60,625 nucleotides of DNA from GCA-2725625 sp964574215. Lineage in GTDB: Bacteria > Pseudomonadota > Alphaproteobacteria > Rhodospirillales > UBA2165. Positions 43,617 through 51,489 of the stretch are shown piece by piece. The stretch covers positions 1 through 60,625 of the forward strand of contig CAZNLR010000030.1 of the NCBI GenBank assembly GCA_964574215.1. The letters run 5' to 3'. Below the pieces are notes generated by a model. It did no database searches and was not told where the DNA came from. It worked only from the letters and a program-made list of their open reading frames with translations. Position 1 is the first letter of the stretch. The number at the start of each line of letters is the position of its first letter. Position numbers and translations under genes: made by a program.

Positions 43617-44216
43617 TCAGGCGTTGGCCAGGTTTTCGGCTGCGAAGTCCCAGTTGACCAGACTGTCCAGGAATGTCTGGGCGTAGTCGGGTCGCCGGTT
43701 CTGGAAATCCAGATAGTAGGCGTGTTCCCAGACGTCACAGGTGAACAAGGGCGTCAGGCCTTCCGTGATGGGAGTTTTGGCATTGGCGGTCTTAACGATT
43801 TTGACGCTGTCGCCGTCGGCCACCAGCCAAGCCCAGCCGCTGCCGAACTGACCGATGCAGGCGGCTTTGAATTCTTCCTTGAATTTATCCAGGCTACCGA
43901 AGGCGGCGTCGATCTTGGCGGCAAGATCGCCGGTGGGTGCGCCGCCGCCATTGGGGGACATGCTGTTCCAGTAAAAAGTATGGTTCCAGACTTGGGCGGC
44001 ATTGTTAAAGACGCCGGCTTTGGAGGCGTCGCCCGCCACGTCTTTGATGATGTCCTCGAGACCCTGGTCGGCCAGGGGGGTGTCTTTGATCAAATTGTTT
44101 AAATTCGTCACATAGGCAGCGTGATGCTTGCCGTGATGAAAATCCAATGTATTGGCTGAAATGTGGGGTTCTAGCGCATCCTGCGCATAGGGTAGGCCGG
44201 GTAGTTCAATAGACAT
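43617..44216 (-). CDS. sodB: Superoxide dismutase, Fe/Mn family
   Basis: A 199-residue cytoplasmic enzyme, normal length. Metal ligands H27 (DFHHGKHH), H79 (QVWNHTFYW), D161 and H165 (CDVWEHAYYLD) are all present. The QFGSGWAWL segment and the sequence around AQVWNHTFYWNSM resemble iron-type enzymes. It converts superoxide to oxygen and hydrogen peroxide. It has no signal peptide. The region upstream (44217-44401) contains a palindrome at 44334-44363 and presumably the promoter. Confidence 0.96.
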   Translation of the reverse strand: MSIELPGLPYAQDALEPHISANTLDFHHGKHHAAYVTNLNNLIKDTPLADQGLEDIIKDVAGDASKAGVFNNAAQVWNHTFYWNSMSPNGGGAPTGDLAAKIDAAFGSLDKFKEEFKAACIGQFGSGWAWLVADGDSVKIVKTANAKTPITEGLTPLFTCDVWEHAYYLDFQNRRPDYAQTFLDSLVNWDFAAENLANA

Positions 44217-44333
44217 GTCGTCCCCTTTTTTGTTTGCGAGTTTAAGGAAAAATAATGAAGGAGGGAAAATTACTCTGTGTTTTTGAAGTATTATGGAGAC
44301 TAATTTAGAATAATTTTAACATTTGACAAGACT

Positions 44334-44363
44334 TGGGGCCCAAAAAACCAATTTTGGGCCCCA
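44334..44363. repeat. Palindromic hairpin upstream of sodB
   Basis: A perfect 12-base inverted repeat, TGGGGCCCAAAA and TTTTGGGCCCCA, around a 6-base AACCAA spacer. T-rich sequence follows on the plus strand, but no plus-strand gene ends here. On the minus strand it lies 39 bases after the PuuD-like stop without a T-tract. It could end that transcript inefficiently or be another small palindrome of the genome. Confidence 0.65.
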
Positions 44364-44401
44364 TTTTTGTTTACTGAATACTATGTTATGTGTCGATCGG
44401 A

Positions 44402-44914
44402 TTAGGCACCGTATAAATTTTGGGCCGATACCATGGCATACAACATGGGGATCGACAGCATCGTGTTGGTCCTTGATGCCAGGGCCGCTGCTCGGGCGGC
44501 CTTGGGTTTCTCCTCGGCGGTTGCTTCGACGAGGCCGATGACTTTCTGCTGGTTTGGCCAGATGATAAACCAGACATTGAAGGCCATAATGATGCCCATC
44601 CACATGCCGATACCGATGGAGGCATCGCGGGCGCCGCCGCTGGTCAGACCGATCGCCAAGGCGTCCATTAAGTAGCCGTTCAACCAGGCCAGGACCAAAC
44701 CCCAGACCAAAGTTGAAAGGGCGGCCCAGCGAAACCAAAGCAACGCCACCGGCATGATATGTTTGGGAATGGCCGGTCTTAGATCCTCGGGAATGGTTGG
44801 GACCGTGGGGGTCTGCACAAAATTAAAATACCAAAGCAAGCCGATCCACATCACGCCGCTGAGGACATGCAGCCAACGTACGAAAAATTGCCAAAATTCA
44901 AGTCCGAATTCCAT
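44402..44914 (-). CDS. PuuD-like (urate oxidase N-terminal) membrane protein
   Basis: A 170-residue protein with about four membrane helices. It begins GLEFWQFFVRWLHVLSGVMW, has IGLLWYFNFVQTPTVPT and IIMAFNVWFIIWPNQQKVIG, the pattern of the membrane domain of bacterial PuuD urate hydroxylase. The cytochrome c domain found in full-length PuuD is absent, so this may be a stand-alone relative rather than a complete urate oxidase. Several conserved histidines could bind haem. A 31-residue single-helix protein is encoded 16 bases upstream on the same strand. Confidence 0.75.
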   Translation of the reverse strand: MEFGLEFWQFFVRWLHVLSGVMWIGLLWYFNFVQTPTVPTIPEDLRPAIPKHIMPVALLWFRWAALSTLVWGLVLAWLNGYLMDALAIGLTSGGARDASIGIGMWMGIIMAFNVWFIIWPNQQKVIGLVEATAEEKPKAARAAALASRTNTMLSIPMLYAMVSAQNLYGA

Positions 44915-44930
44915 AGCTGATCTCCCTTCC

Positions 44931-45026
44931 TCAAGCGCCGATGGCGTTCACGAGAACGACCATGATGACTGTAATGATGAGACCGAGCACAACTGTTCCT
45001 GTAAGTGAATCTAATGGATTTCCCAT
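44931..45026 (-). CDS. Predicted 31-residue single-helix membrane protein
   Basis: A small open frame that encodes MGNPLDSLTG, then a hydrophobic helix TVVLGLIITVIMVVLVNAIGA and a stop. AGAGGGA stands about 7 bases before the ATG. It ends 16 bases before the PuuD-like gene on the same strand, so the two are probably co-transcribed and may work together in the membrane. No homolog is known to me; the ribosome site, helix and operon placement are the evidence. Confidence 0.6.
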   Translation of the reverse strand: MGNPLDSLTGTVVLGLIITVIMVVLVNAIGA

Positions 45027-45166
45027 GATTATCCCTCTCTCATAAATTTACGTGTTTTACTTAAAGTGGAAATGACAGAAACTATAGTAATTCAAATATA
45101 TAACCTAACCATTCACAAACAAATGATTAATCGGTAAAAGATAGTTGATTAAGAGGACGGGAAAGC

Positions 45167-46417
45167 TCAAAAAACGGCTATTTCCGCAGCTTTCCGCCCG
45201 GATCGGACGGCGCTTTCGATGGTGGCCGGAAGGCCCGTATTGGTCCAATCTCCTGCCAGATACAGGTTTTCGTAGCGTGTCTGCGAATCGGGGCGGCGGG
45301 CGTTTTGCTTTGGCGTTTGGGCGATGGTGGCCCTTTGTTCCTTAATGACGCGGAAAGCGGGGAGATCATTACCGTCCCGGCCGATGACCTTGGCAACCTC
45401 CCGCCAGATCAAAGCCGCAATGTTGTCGGCTGACTGCTCCGCCAACGCATCCGCCGCGCTTACGGTTACCGAATACACATCGTCACGGTTAAAAAGCCAT
45501 TGGGCGGTGCTGCCGATCATGCCGTAAAAATCGGCCTGGTTCGGCAGGACGGCAGGTCGTTCGACGCGAAAGTGGACATTGACGATGGCCCGGAATTTAT
45601 TTGGCGTATCTAAGTCACTGAGCAATTCACCGGTTTCCGTGGGCGGCAGCGCCAGGATCAGCGAATCTTCAGGGCCCAGATCCACGGTTTCATCTTGAAC
45701 CGTAAATCCGGTTAGGCGGTTGTCATCCATTTGCAGGTCTTTAATCCGAGATCCGAAAACAGGCGCGGCGTTGTTCTGCGTCAAATATGTGATTGCCGGG
45801 TCTACCAGCGCCGCCGACAGACCATCGTTGGCGAAGTAGGGGCGGCTTGCTTGGGCGCCTTTCATCAAGGTTTCTGAAAGCATCACCCAAATCAGATTGG
45901 CGGCGCCCTCCGAGGCGTCCGTATTCAGCACGGCGTGACACAAAGGCTGCCAAAACCGGTCGAAGATGGGCTGGTTCGGGTCGACATAGTCCGACAGTGC
46001 GGCGTCGGGTCCGGCGTTTCTCATTTTTAAGATCGTCAAATAATCAGTAAAGCTGGTGCCGGGAATTCGTTGTTTTGAACTCAGCAGCCACCAGGGAATT
46101 CGGCCGGCGCTGGGCGCTACGGTCCAGGTTTCGTCCGTCTCGATGTCGATAAACGGAAACCTCACCCACCGCGCCGGGCTCAACGCCTTGGGGGCGCCGA
46201 CAATACCGAGGTATTGAAAGATCGCTTCGTTGCCGCCAAGAATCAGGTGGTTGCCGTTATCGATCAAACAATCCAAATGGGAATCGTAAAAGGACCGGCA
46301 CCGCCCTCCGGCGTGATTGGCGGCTTCGTATATTTTAACTGGGCGTCCAGCCTTGGTGCAATGCACCGCCGCCGACAAACCGGCCAGTCCCGCACCTGCA
46401 ATATAGATCGTTCCCAT
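45167..46417 (-). CDS. hpnE: Hydroxysqualene dehydroxylase HpnE-like FAD oxidoreductase
   Basis: A 416-residue FAD enzyme. It starts TIYIAGAGLAGLSAAVHCTK with the dinucleotide motif, then IYEAANHAGGRCRSFYD, and ends LAGDWTNTGLPATIESAVRS, as in HpnE and phytoene desaturase relatives. HpnE removes the hydroxyl of hydroxysqualene in squalene and hopanoid synthesis. It usually sits with hpnC and hpnD. Here only a divergent squalene/phytoene-synthase-family gene is beside it, 76 bases away, so the label is strong at family level and good for function. Confidence 0.85.
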   Translation of the reverse strand: MGTIYIAGAGLAGLSAAVHCTKAGRPVKIYEAANHAGGRCRSFYDSHLDCLIDNGNHLILGGNEAIFQYLGIVGAPKALSPARWVRFPFIDIETDETWTVAPSAGRIPWWLLSSKQRIPGTSFTDYLTILKMRNAGPDAALSDYVDPNQPIFDRFWQPLCHAVLNTDASEGAANLIWVMLSETLMKGAQASRPYFANDGLSAALVDPAITYLTQNNAAPVFGSRIKDLQMDDNRLTGFTVQDETVDLGPEDSLILALPPTETGELLSDLDTPNKFRAIVNVHFRVERPAVLPNQADFYGMIGSTAQWLFNRDDVYSVTVSAADALAEQSADNIAALIWREVAKVIGRDGNDLPAFRVIKEQRATIAQTPKQNARRPDSQTRYENLYLAGDWTNTGLPATIESAVRSGRKAAEIAVF

Positions 46418-46493
46418 TCGTCTTGTCCGTTATGGCGTTGTCTTCTATATGACATAGTGGGGGTAAAGCCGACCAGAGGAATTATCGACGAAG

Positions 46494-47369
46494 ATGGCGC
46501 TGGAACATTCTTATTGCGCGATGGAAGTCCGGAACCGGGACTGGGACCGGTTTATCTGCACCCTGTTTGCGCCGCCCGAACACCGGGAGGCATTGTTCAC
46601 AATACTCGCTTTCAATTCCGAAATCGCCCGGACACGGGAAGTTGTGAGCGAACCCATCCTGGGTGAAATACGTTTGCAATGGTGGCGGGACGCTATCTCG
46701 AGAGTCTACGGCCAAATTGGCGGCGGCGAGGGTGAAGAGATCACGGGTCACGAAATACTTTCTGCCCTGGGAGAGGTGATCGGTAAATATGATCTTTCTA
46801 AGTCTCTGTTCGATCGGTTGATCGATGCCCGCGCTCTGGATCTGACCGGCGAAACACCCGAAGATATCGACTCGCTGATGGCCTATGCGCATGACAGTTC
46901 GGCTACATTGAACGAACTGATGCTCGAGGTGCTGTCATGGGAGAGGTCCGAAGAGGCAGAATCACTCTTGGCGTGCGTTAAAGAGGCGGGCCTTGCCTGG
47001 GCGCTGGTCGGTCTGGTTCGCGCCACCGATTCACTCTCCCGGTTCAGCAGGGTCATGATCCCCATAGATGTTCTGGTTGAGCACGGCGCCAGCATGGATG
47101 ATGTACTGGCGCGAAAAATTACACCGGAGCTATCCCAAGCCGTTAAAAGCCTCTGCGACCAGTCCCGGAGCAAAATTGCCCGGGCGCGGGACCTCGCCCC
47201 CCGGCGGGTTAAACCGTATCGCTCATTGCTGTACCCGGTGACGCTGGCCGAATGTTTCGTAAAACGCATGGCGGACACCGGTTACAATCCCTTCGACAAA
47301 ACCATCGAAAAAGGGCGGACGGGCCGTCAAATTAGGTTGGCCTTTAGGGCTTTACGCGGAGGGTTTTAG
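46494..47369 (+). CDS. Squalene/phytoene synthase family protein, NDUFAF6-like
   Basis: A 291-residue protein of the squalene/phytoene synthase fold. Typical sequence: CTLFAPPEHREALFTILAFNSEIA and LGEIRLQWWRDAISRVYG. The two aspartate-rich DxxxD motifs that bind prenyl diphosphate Mg2+ are not present: the first region reads ARTREVVSEP and the second VRATDSLSRF. That pattern matches NDUFAF6, a mitochondrial complex I assembly factor with this fold, rather than HpnC, HpnD or phytoene synthase. Its 3' end overlaps the convergent ankyrin gene by 26 bases. In related genomes this gene lies between Mth938 and trmFO. Confidence 0.85.
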   Translation: MALEHSYCAMEVRNRDWDRFICTLFAPPEHREALFTILAFNSEIARTREVVSEPILGEIRLQWWRDAISRVYGQIGGGEGEEITGHEILSALGEVIGKYDLSKSLFDRLIDARALDLTGETPEDIDSLMAYAHDSSATLNELMLEVLSWERSEEAESLLACVKEAGLAWALVGLVRATDSLSRFSRVMIPIDVLVEHGASMDDVLARKITPELSQAVKSLCDQSRSKIARARDLAPRRVKPYRSLLYPVTLAECFVKRMADTGYNPFDKTIEKGRTGRQIRLAFRALRGGF

Positions 47370-49821
47370 CCACCGTCGGCGCCCCGCCGTCAATATGGTC
47401 GGAACGGGCCGCCCACTCGATTTTCATAATATCCAAAGCGGTGATGACGGGGAATACGGGCGGGCCACCGGCCCGATAGAGGCGTATGGCGCCATGTTCG
47501 GTATCGGGAAAGATCGCCCGAGCATCGTCGAATTTCCTGATTTCCAGAATGGTCACAGTGTCGGTTTCGGTGTCTCGGCTGCGCCAGACATAGGTCGGAT
47601 TGGGCTGGCGCGGCTGATCGAACGGCGCGATCACCCGTTTCCAAATATCCGTCGGCGGGCCGTAACGCTTTTTCAAAAAACTGACGATCTGACCGTAGTC
47701 CCCGGAATCGAACAAAGCGTGATAGTGGTTTGCCCGGCCGCCGTCGTACCGCGCAATGGCCCGGGTTCCCTGATACAGCATGGTATTCACGGAAAAGGCG
47801 TTTTCAATAATCCGCGGCCAATCGACGGGGACAACGCAGAAGGAAATGGAGCCGTGCCGTTTACGGACACAGGCGTCAGGCTCGGCAATTCCCCGCGGTA
47901 ATTTTGGCTGGCCCGTGGTTACGGAATCGCCGAGGGTAAGCAGCACATTGGTCAATGGCTTCCGCAACCGGTTAAGGGGCATTGCCCGGGCCACGCGGCG
48001 GGTAACGGCATCGGCTTCCTTTGCTTGCTTGTCGCTTCCCCGTATTTTCGCCAATTGGGTACCGACGTCTTTTTTCGGCATGATCGCTTCCTTGATGGTG
48101 CCGAGTACGCTCGGTGATTCGGTTTTTGGCCGGACGACGGGAATATTATCCGCCACAACCGGAGCTGCCTTTGTCGTGACTGTCTTCGATACTCGAGGGG
48201 GTAATGCGGGTATTGCCGGCTGGCGTTGAACCTGCTTCGGCGCGGTTGCCAATAGAGGCGCCGCCGGCGGTTCGGTCGCTACGTGTCGCGGAGCCTGCGG
48301 CGGAGTCTGGACCGGTTGAAGAGGATTGTTGCCCACAATCGGGTCCACGAACGGGTTGGCCGCTCCGCCCGGTTTGTTGTTAGCGATATTGTCAGGTCGG
48401 TACTCGGTTACCTTGGGTTCAATTTTTTCCTGAGCGATAATATGAGCAACAACGGGTGCCGGTTTTTTTTCCGTTTTAGCGGGTGCCGGTTTGGTTGCTT
48501 GGTTGGCGGCGGAATCGGCATCAGGTTTCTTTTCCGCCTTTTTTGATCCGCCGCCGAATAGCCCACCGAGCCCATCAAGCAATTTCCCGACAAAGCTGCC
48601 GGATGGCGCTTTTTCAACTGTTTCCCTTGTCTTCGGGGCAGGTGTCTTCGGGGCCTGAGGGATGGCGCGGACATCGTGATCCTGCAGCCGCTTGGCCGGT
48701 GGAATGGGATCGATGATAACGGGTTTCGGCAATTTGGGCGCGACCGGTGTCGGCGCTAGATCGGAGGCAGGTCGGATGTGCGCTTTGTTCGACCGTTCCG
48801 TCGTACCTTTCTGGGACGGCGCTTCTGCCGCCCGCAAACGCCGCCGTAATTTCTCAAGCAATTCCGGCGAAATGCGGCGTTTTGGCCTGATTTGAACGGT
48901 TCCCGGAGGTTCCTTTTCGGCCACCGGCTGAACCGGGATAACCGGCTGCGGCGGCGCCGTTGCCTCAACTCTCTTCACGGTCGGGGAAAAAACATTGGGT
49001 TGACCATCTACGGGCGCTTCCCGAGTTATCGGTTGCGAACGAGTGAGTCGCCTGGTTGGACGGTAATCTGGTTTTCGCCCGGGTTTGGGGAACAGAGAAA
49101 CCGTCTTGTTTTTAAGTAGGGGGGGAGATTCCTCAATTTGTTCGATTTCAGCCGCACCGGCCTGCTGATCAGGCGCTGTTGAACCAGCCTGCGGCTTCTG
49201 GGCCGATGCGTTGGCAAGCGCTTCAGCCGCTTTGGCAAGTTTTTCCGCCGCATTCAATATGCGGTCGTAGGGACGTTCCGACGGCTGCGCCGGCGTCGGC
49301 TCTCGTCTATTTACTGCGGAAAGATGGACCTGCTTATCAGCGGGCTCCTGATTTTCGCTCCTGTCGGGTTTTGCCAGTTCCACGTTGGGTGCGGCCTCGG
49401 GGGTTTGCTGATGAATGGCTGCGTTGACGGTGACTTTGCGTGACGCCAGGTCGGGCTCATTCTGCTTCGCAGTGAACTCCGTCAGGTTGGAACGGCGTTG
49501 CTCCAGCCGGCGGGCGAGAACGAGATATTGGGCGATGTCGAACTTGCCGCCGCCGATGGCGACATCCATAGCCGTTTTTCCGCGCATGTTCGGGCGCGAC
49601 AGGTCGGCCCCGGCTTCAACGATGGTGCGGACAGCATTAATGTCACCCGCCAAAATTGCCTTGAACAGCAATTCGTTCAGCGAAGCACGCAGGTCGCCAT
49701 TCTGTTGGGCGTTTGCCGTGGCGCCAATTGCACACACGCCAGCCACCAACAGTACGGCTGCATATCTTATCAACGCAGGTCGAGAGACTCGCGCCGTCAG
49801 TATTTTATTCAACACACACAC
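47344..49821 (-). CDS. Secreted ankyrin-repeat and proline-rich protein with conserved C-terminal domain
   Basis: An 825-residue protein. A signal peptide (LIRYAAVLLVAGVCAIGATANA) is followed by two ankyrin repeats at about 48-110 (LLFKAILAGDINAVRTIVEA, GKTAMDVAIGGGKFDIAQYL). A very long Pro/Lys/Ala/Gln-rich low-complexity region spans about 115-610 and includes a Gly-rich patch (LLDGLGGLFGGGSKK). The last 200 residues form a compact domain (DACVRKRHGSISFCVVPVDW; QIVSFLKKRYGPPTDIWKRV) with two cysteines. The start codon is GTG at 49821, with other GTG/TTG options nearby. The function is unknown; it probably spans or binds the cell wall in the periplasm. Confidence 0.8.
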   Translation of the reverse strand: MCVLNKILTARVSRPALIRYAAVLLVAGVCAIGATANAQQNGDLRASLNELLFKAILAGDINAVRTIVEAGADLSRPNMRGKTAMDVAIGGGKFDIAQYLVLARRLEQRRSNLTEFTAKQNEPDLASRKVTVNAAIHQQTPEAAPNVELAKPDRSENQEPADKQVHLSAVNRREPTPAQPSERPYDRILNAAEKLAKAAEALANASAQKPQAGSTAPDQQAGAAEIEQIEESPPLLKNKTVSLFPKPGRKPDYRPTRRLTRSQPITREAPVDGQPNVFSPTVKRVEATAPPQPVIPVQPVAEKEPPGTVQIRPKRRISPELLEKLRRRLRAAEAPSQKGTTERSNKAHIRPASDLAPTPVAPKLPKPVIIDPIPPAKRLQDHDVRAIPQAPKTPAPKTRETVEKAPSGSFVGKLLDGLGGLFGGGSKKAEKKPDADSAANQATKPAPAKTEKKPAPVVAHIIAQEKIEPKVTEYRPDNIANNKPGGAANPFVDPIVGNNPLQPVQTPPQAPRHVATEPPAAPLLATAPKQVQRQPAIPALPPRVSKTVTTKAAPVVADNIPVVRPKTESPSVLGTIKEAIMPKKDVGTQLAKIRGSDKQAKEADAVTRRVARAMPLNRLRKPLTNVLLTLGDSVTTGQPKLPRGIAEPDACVRKRHGSISFCVVPVDWPRIIENAFSVNTMLYQGTRAIARYDGGRANHYHALFDSGDYGQIVSFLKKRYGPPTDIWKRVIAPFDQPRQPNPTYVWRSRDTETDTVTILEIRKFDDARAIFPDTEHGAIRLYRAGGPPVFPVITALDIMKIEWAARSDHIDGGAPTVAKTLRVKP

Positions 49822-49971
49822 TCGCTCTTACCAGTCGTCACCAACTTCTGATACGAGCCTGCCAGCAAATTTCAGATGTCTCCCAGGACACATATTGCCG
49901 AAATTCAAACCGGGTGTCGATTCCGGGACGTCAAATAGGTGTGGATAAAAGAAAATATGTTGGGGACAAGT

Positions 49972-51351
49972 CTATGGATAGGCTGTGACTGAAAGCCATT
50001 CGGTGAGATCCGATTGCGCCCTTTGGGCCATGGCGAGCTTTCGGTCTCTACCCTTTAACCTTTTGATTTTCTTGCTATTTTCGTCTTTCCTTGGCGGCGT
50101 TATAGGAGGAAAAAGGCCGAAATTTACGTTCATCGGCTGGTAGGTTTCCTCCTTGCCGCCGCCGGTAACGTGACCCAGCAGGGCGCCGAGAGCGGTGGTT
50201 GCAGGCGGCAGGGCCAGGGTCTTCCCTAATTCCTCAAATGCGGCGAATCGCCCGGCCAGCAAACCAATGGCCGCGCTTTCCACATATCCTTCGCAACCGG
50301 TGATCTGCCCGGCAAAGCGAAGGTGCGGCCTCTTCTTCAGGCGCAAGGTCTCATCGAGCAGCTTCGGGCCATTGATAAATGTATTTCGGTGCAGTCCGCC
50401 AAGACGGGCGAATTCGGCTTTTTCCAACCCGGGGATCGTTCTGAATATTCGCTTTTGTTCACCGTGGGTCAATTTGGTCTGAAATCCAACCATGTTGTAC
50501 AGGGTTCCCAACGCATTGTCCTGGCGCAGTTGGACGATGGCGGTCGGTTTGTTTTCGGGATCATGGGGATTGGTCAGGCCCACCGGCTTCATGGGCCCGA
50601 AACTAAGTGTCTGCGGACCCCGCTCCGCCATGACTTCGATGGGCAGGCAGCCTTCAAAATAGGGGGTCGTTTTTTCCCATTCGTGGAAGTCGACTTTTTC
50701 GCCTGTCAAAAGTTCTTCGATAAAGCGGCGGTAGGCCTCGTCGGACAGGGGGCAATTGATGTAATCGGCGCCGTCTCCTTTGTCGTAGCGCGATTGAAAC
50801 CAGGCCTTGGAAAAATCGATGCTATCCTTGTATACGATGGGTGCGATGGCATCGAAAAAGGCCAACCCTTCCTCGCCGGTGAAGGCAGCGATATCTTCCG
50901 CCAGTGAAGGTGACGTCAACGGTCCGGTCGCAACGATTACCCGGTCCCGCTCGCCAGCCGGTAATGAGGTTATTTCCTGTCGGTCAATCGTAACCAGCGG
51001 ATGAGCTTCCAACTCACGTTGTACGGTTTCGCTGAACCCGTCCCGGTCCACCGCCAGGGCGGCCCCCGCAGGAACCCGGTTGGCGTCGGCAGACTGCATG
51101 ATCAGCGATCCGCAGCGTCTCATTTCCTCATGGAGAAGGCCGACGGCGTTGTATTCGGCGTCGTCCGACCGAAAGGAATTGGAACAAACCAATTCGGCCA
51201 AGGTGTCTGTATTGTGAGCGTCGGTGCTGCGCTTCGGCCTCATTTCATAAAGAATGACCGGGATGCCGAGTTCCGCCGCCTGCCAGGCTGCATCGCTTCC
51301 AGCCAGACCGCCGCCGATGATGTGAATGGGTTCGTAGGAGTTTTCCGCCAT
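49972..51351 (-). CDS. trmFO: tRNA (uracil-5-)-methyltransferase TrmFO, folate-dependent
   Basis: A 459-residue flavoprotein that makes 5-methyluridine at position 54 of tRNA using methylene-tetrahydrofolate. N-terminal FAD motif IIGGGLAGSDAAWQAAELGI; further signatures ELVCSNSFRSDD, VGFQTKLTHGEQKRIFRTIP, FAGQITGCEGYVESAAIGLLAG and MNVNFGLFPP. Length is normal. It is divergent from a pentapeptide-repeat gene, with about 138 bases between starts. Confidence 0.97.
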   Translation of the reverse strand: MAENSYEPIHIIGGGLAGSDAAWQAAELGIPVILYEMRPKRSTDAHNTDTLAELVCSNSFRSDDAEYNAVGLLHEEMRRCGSLIMQSADANRVPAGAALAVDRDGFSETVQRELEAHPLVTIDRQEITSLPAGERDRVIVATGPLTSPSLAEDIAAFTGEEGLAFFDAIAPIVYKDSIDFSKAWFQSRYDKGDGADYINCPLSDEAYRRFIEELLTGEKVDFHEWEKTTPYFEGCLPIEVMAERGPQTLSFGPMKPVGLTNPHDPENKPTAIVQLRQDNALGTLYNMVGFQTKLTHGEQKRIFRTIPGLEKAEFARLGGLHRNTFINGPKLLDETLRLKKRPHLRFAGQITGCEGYVESAAIGLLAGRFAAFEELGKTLALPPATTALGALLGHVTGGGKEETYQPMNVNFGLFPPITPPRKDENSKKIKRLKGRDRKLAMAQRAQSDLTEWLSVTAYP

Positions 51352-51489
51352 GGAACGAACAGATAGACCCAGTAATCAAACCGTGCAACCAATTAACCTT
51401 TGGCTTACAATCTATATAATATATAAGACGATACCCCACAGACAATTTGGCCAATTTAGTAAGGGTTCCGGGAAGTCAGGAGAATTCGC

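Noticed and set aside
46494..47369. Assignment as HpnC, HpnD or phytoene synthase because it adjoins hpnE
   Set aside because: Both aspartate-rich catalytic motifs are missing; the NDUFAF6-like pattern fits better.
49940..49980. GGGGACA-like bases near the trmFO stop as another copy of the palindromic element
   Set aside because: Only seven bases match one arm, and no inverted partner is nearby.
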